Position numbers and translations under genes: made by a program. Below are positions 4,191 to 6,084 of a stretch of 6,084 nt of DNA, in pieces (the first letter of the stretch is position 1; every line of letters starts with the position of its first letter). The notes beneath the pieces were generated by a model. It was not told the origin of the DNA. It made no database searches and saw nothing but the letters and a program-made list of their open reading frames with translations. Origin of the DNA: Ghiorsea sp. (GTDB taxonomy: Bacteria > Pseudomonadota > Zetaproteobacteria > Mariprofundales > Mariprofundaceae); assembly GCA_021772875.1 (NCBI GenBank), contig JAJFLD010000066.1, forward strand, positions 1 through 6,084, written 5' to 3'.

Positions 4191-6084
4191 GGTTTCTCTG
4201 TAGCACCTTCACTGCTTTCTTCGTGTATCGGCCTTTCCTCTTCTTGTTCGGTTTCTTTCATGATGTCCTCTGTTACAGTTTCCACCTCTGAATCAGATAA
4301 ATCCAACTCAAAACTAAATGGTTCATCAAGATTGATTTCTGTGAACACAGGCTCAGCATTGGCTTCATCTTGATCTTCATCCAAATCCAAGTCGTCCAAG
4401 TCAATTTCAAAACGTACGGTATCTAAAGTTTCCTCTTCTTGCTCTTCCTCAACACTGCCCCATTTTAACAAATCTTCGGCACTCATCACCACTGTCTTTT
4501 CAAAGAAATCTGCTGCTTCTACATCTGCATTTGAAACAGGTATAATTTCTGGTGCTCTTTCATCATGATCAATGGGAAAATCATCAACGCTAAGGTCTGC
4601 AATCACAGTATTCGTTAAATCCAGTATCTGTCCATCATCTTTAAGATGATCTTCAGCTTCAAGATTTGCCCTTTCTACTTCGGCCTCAACAACCTTACCT
4701 GTATAATTGATGATATTTTCTTCTTGCAAGCGATACCAAACATCTTCATCAAAAAATGAACAAAAACGATGCCATTCATCATCCTTATATTGTTTGAACA
4801 ATTTAAGTAGACTGTTATTCCTACCTAAAATATCACCTTCACCATGCAACTTCTTCACCAACAGTGCTTGGACCCTTGGCCGCTGTCTTTCTTCCTTATT
4901 CATCAAATCATAATATTGCGTAGCGGTTTCCCAATCTTGTTTATGCACCTTCTCTTCAAAGGATGTAACGTAATTTATTTCTTTAGACGCAGATTCTTTT
5001 ACACTTTCTTCTTCTATAATAGGTGCAATGATTGGCTGCTCATCAAGGTCTTCTAATACCACCTGTCTTTTCGGCACAACAACGTCATGCAACTCTTCCT
5101 CAGCGCTTGTATCTGGAAACAATTCATCTAACAATACATCTTGATCCAACATGATATCAGAATCGCCATAGTTTTCTTTATGATGGCTTTGCTGTTGAAA
5201 TTTTAGCATTTTGTTTTGCCAAGTTCTCATTTGCTTACGGTACAAATATGCTAAAAACAACAACACATTCACCACTAAGAGCACAACAAACCATATCCAA
5301 CCAGAGCTCATGCCACTCTTGACATCAGCTGCGCTTTTTAAAGCTAGGGCATCTACTTTGCCATGAAGCAATCTCACTTCATTGGCAAGGTCATCTACTT
5401 TATTCCCTATACCATCAATGCGTAAATCTGTAGCCATGGCCTGTTTGTACAAGGGCTCTAACTTTTCTAAGCGTTCAAACATGATGGCATCAGCGATAGG
5501 CGAATTTAAACTTTCATCCAGCCCCAAAGAGATTTTGCTATGGAATTTATCAGGGGCGCTCTTTTGAGCAATTTGTTGCGATGGTGCTATGCTCTTTTTG
5601 GTTTCAACTTTCTTTGTTTTCGGTGCCAGCAAAGGGGTTAATGCGGCGTAACGTGGAGAGCGAACAAAACCATCCACTTGCTTATCGTTTGGAACCTCTA
5701 AAAAACTACCCTTCTTCAATTGATTAATATCTTGCTGTGAAAAAGCATCTGGATTTTTATCATACAATGCCAAGATAATCTGATGGTTGGACCAACGTTT
5801 ATCTTTACGCAATCTGTAAGCAATCTCGCTTAAACTATCGCCATATTGTACTGGCCCATAACGATTACGCCGTGCCCAACCATCACTAGAAGGTAAATTC
5901 GTGCTCGGTGTGATCTCCTGCCCACCCCGAATTGGGATTTTTTTATTCTTTCCAACAGGCGTATAGCCCACTCTAGTATCGACTGAATTCACCCATAATG
6001 CTTTGTTTTTAATAGCTTTAGGCTCATGCACTACAGGGTCTAAAAAAAGTTGGATTTTTTTATAAAAATTACCATGCCCTCGCT
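4187..6084 (-). CDS. FimV/HubP-like LysM-domain polar membrane protein, 5' end outside window
   Basis: The visible 631 residues lack only the start. The frame has no stop up to 6084, and residues beyond the GTG at 6031 (GNFYKKIQLFLDP) resemble the end of the FimV N-terminal beta domain, which ends LLDPP in relatives. I therefore reject GTG 6031 as the start. Counting from V=1 at 6031: YGPVQYGDSLSEIAYRL to LEVP (58-114, nt 5690-5860) is the FimV-core LysM-like domain, with its ALYDKNPDAF signature. Residues 185-235 form a probable coiled coil. One membrane helix spans 244-265 (nt 5237-5302), followed by basic residues. About 350-445 is a helix-rich, Trp/Tyr-containing segment, and the rest to 614 is strongly acidic. 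Family members bind peptidoglycan through LysM in the periplasm and organise the cell pole, type IV pili or chemotaxis from the cytoplasmic side. The usual FimV C-terminal TPR-like domain is not seen at the end. Confidence 0.85.
   Translation of the reverse strand, partial: RGHGNFYKKIQLFLDPVVHEPKAIKNKALWVNSVDTRVGYTPVGKNKKIPIRGGQEITPSTNLPSSDGWARRNRYGPVQYGDSLSEIAYRLRKDKRWSNHQIILALYDKNPDAFSQQDINQLKKGSFLEVPNDKQVDGFVRSPRYAALTPLLAPKTKKVETKKSIAPSQQIAQKSAPDKFHSKISLGLDESLNSPIADAIMFERLEKLEPLYKQAMATDLRIDGIGNKVDDLANEVRLLHGKVDALALKSAADVKSGMSSGWIWFVVLLVVNVLLFLAYLYRKQMRTWQNKMLKFQQQSHHKENYGDSDIMLDQDVLLDELFPDTSAEEELHDVVVPKRQVVLEDLDEQPIIAPIIEEESVKESASKEINYVTSFEEKVHKQDWETATQYYDLMNKEERQRPRVQALLVKKLHGEGDILGRNNSLLKLFKQYKDDEWHRFCSFFDEDVWYRLQEENIINYTGKVVEAEVERANLEAEDHLKDDGQILDLTNTVIADLSVDDFPIDHDERAPEIIPVSNADVEAADFFEKTVVMSAEDLLKWGSVEEEQEEETLDTVRFEIDLDDLDLDEDQDEANAEPVFTEINLDEPFSFELDLSDSEVETVTEDIMKETEQEEERPIHEESSEGATEKP
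5237..5302 (-). other. Single transmembrane segment of the FimV-like protein
   Basis: About 22 residues starting GWIWFVVLLVVNVLLFL are uniformly hydrophobic and are followed by RKQMR, which by the positive-inside rule puts the C-terminal part in the cytoplasm. Confidence 0.85.

Noticed and set aside
6029..6031. GTG as the start of the FimV-like gene
   Set aside because: The frame is open to the window edge and the residues upstream look like the end of the FimV N-terminal domain.
1..6084. tRNA, rRNA, riboswitch, CRISPR or toxin-antitoxin
   Set aside because: I found no cloverleaf-like, array-like or paired small-gene signal in reading both strands. The window is explained by mobile-element remnants and housekeeping genes.

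Overview
The window looks like chromosomal DNA from a ubiquinone-making, Gram-negative member of the Pseudomonadota. Two flavin hydroxylases of the UbiH/UbiF/UbiI family and a FimV/HubP-like polar membrane protein fit a gamma- or zetaproteobacterium. The DNA is moderately AT-rich by eye (GC estimated in the low 40s percent, not computed). I cannot name the genus from sequence alone.

Left part (1 to about 1064), mobile-element remnants. The 5' end of a REP-associated (IS200-like, Y1/HUH) tyrosine transposase gene runs leftward off the window. Just upstream of it is a short GGGGTCAGAGCCC-type palindrome. Directly against the palindrome, and pointing right, is the 3' remnant of an unrelated DDE (rve-type) transposase, which has lost its N-terminus including the first catalytic Asp. 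A seven-codon, in-frame extra segment separates its two remaining catalytic residues. After its stop codon come nested inverted repeats, probably the surviving right end of that insertion sequence. Positions 1065 to 1234 hold no convincing gene.

Centre (1235 to 3690), leftward operon. Two paralogous FAD-dependent aromatic hydroxylases, UbiH-like then UbiI/UbiF-like, overlap by an ATGA stop/start. They would carry out ring hydroxylations of ubiquinone biosynthesis. A 119-bp divergent spacer with a perfect 12-bp palindrome separates ubiH from acpS.

Right part (3810 to 6084). acpS (holo-ACP synthase) runs rightward and meets, tail to tail with a 4-base overlap of stop codons, a long leftward gene for a FimV/HubP-like protein. 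That protein has a LysM-like FimV core, a coiled coil, one membrane span and a long acidic cytoplasmic part. Its reading frame has no stop up to the right edge, so its true start lies outside the window.

I see no RNA gene, no CRISPR array and no clearly undescribed system. The most unusual points are the altered DDE transposase remnant, the repeat structures around it, and the architecture of the FimV-like protein.
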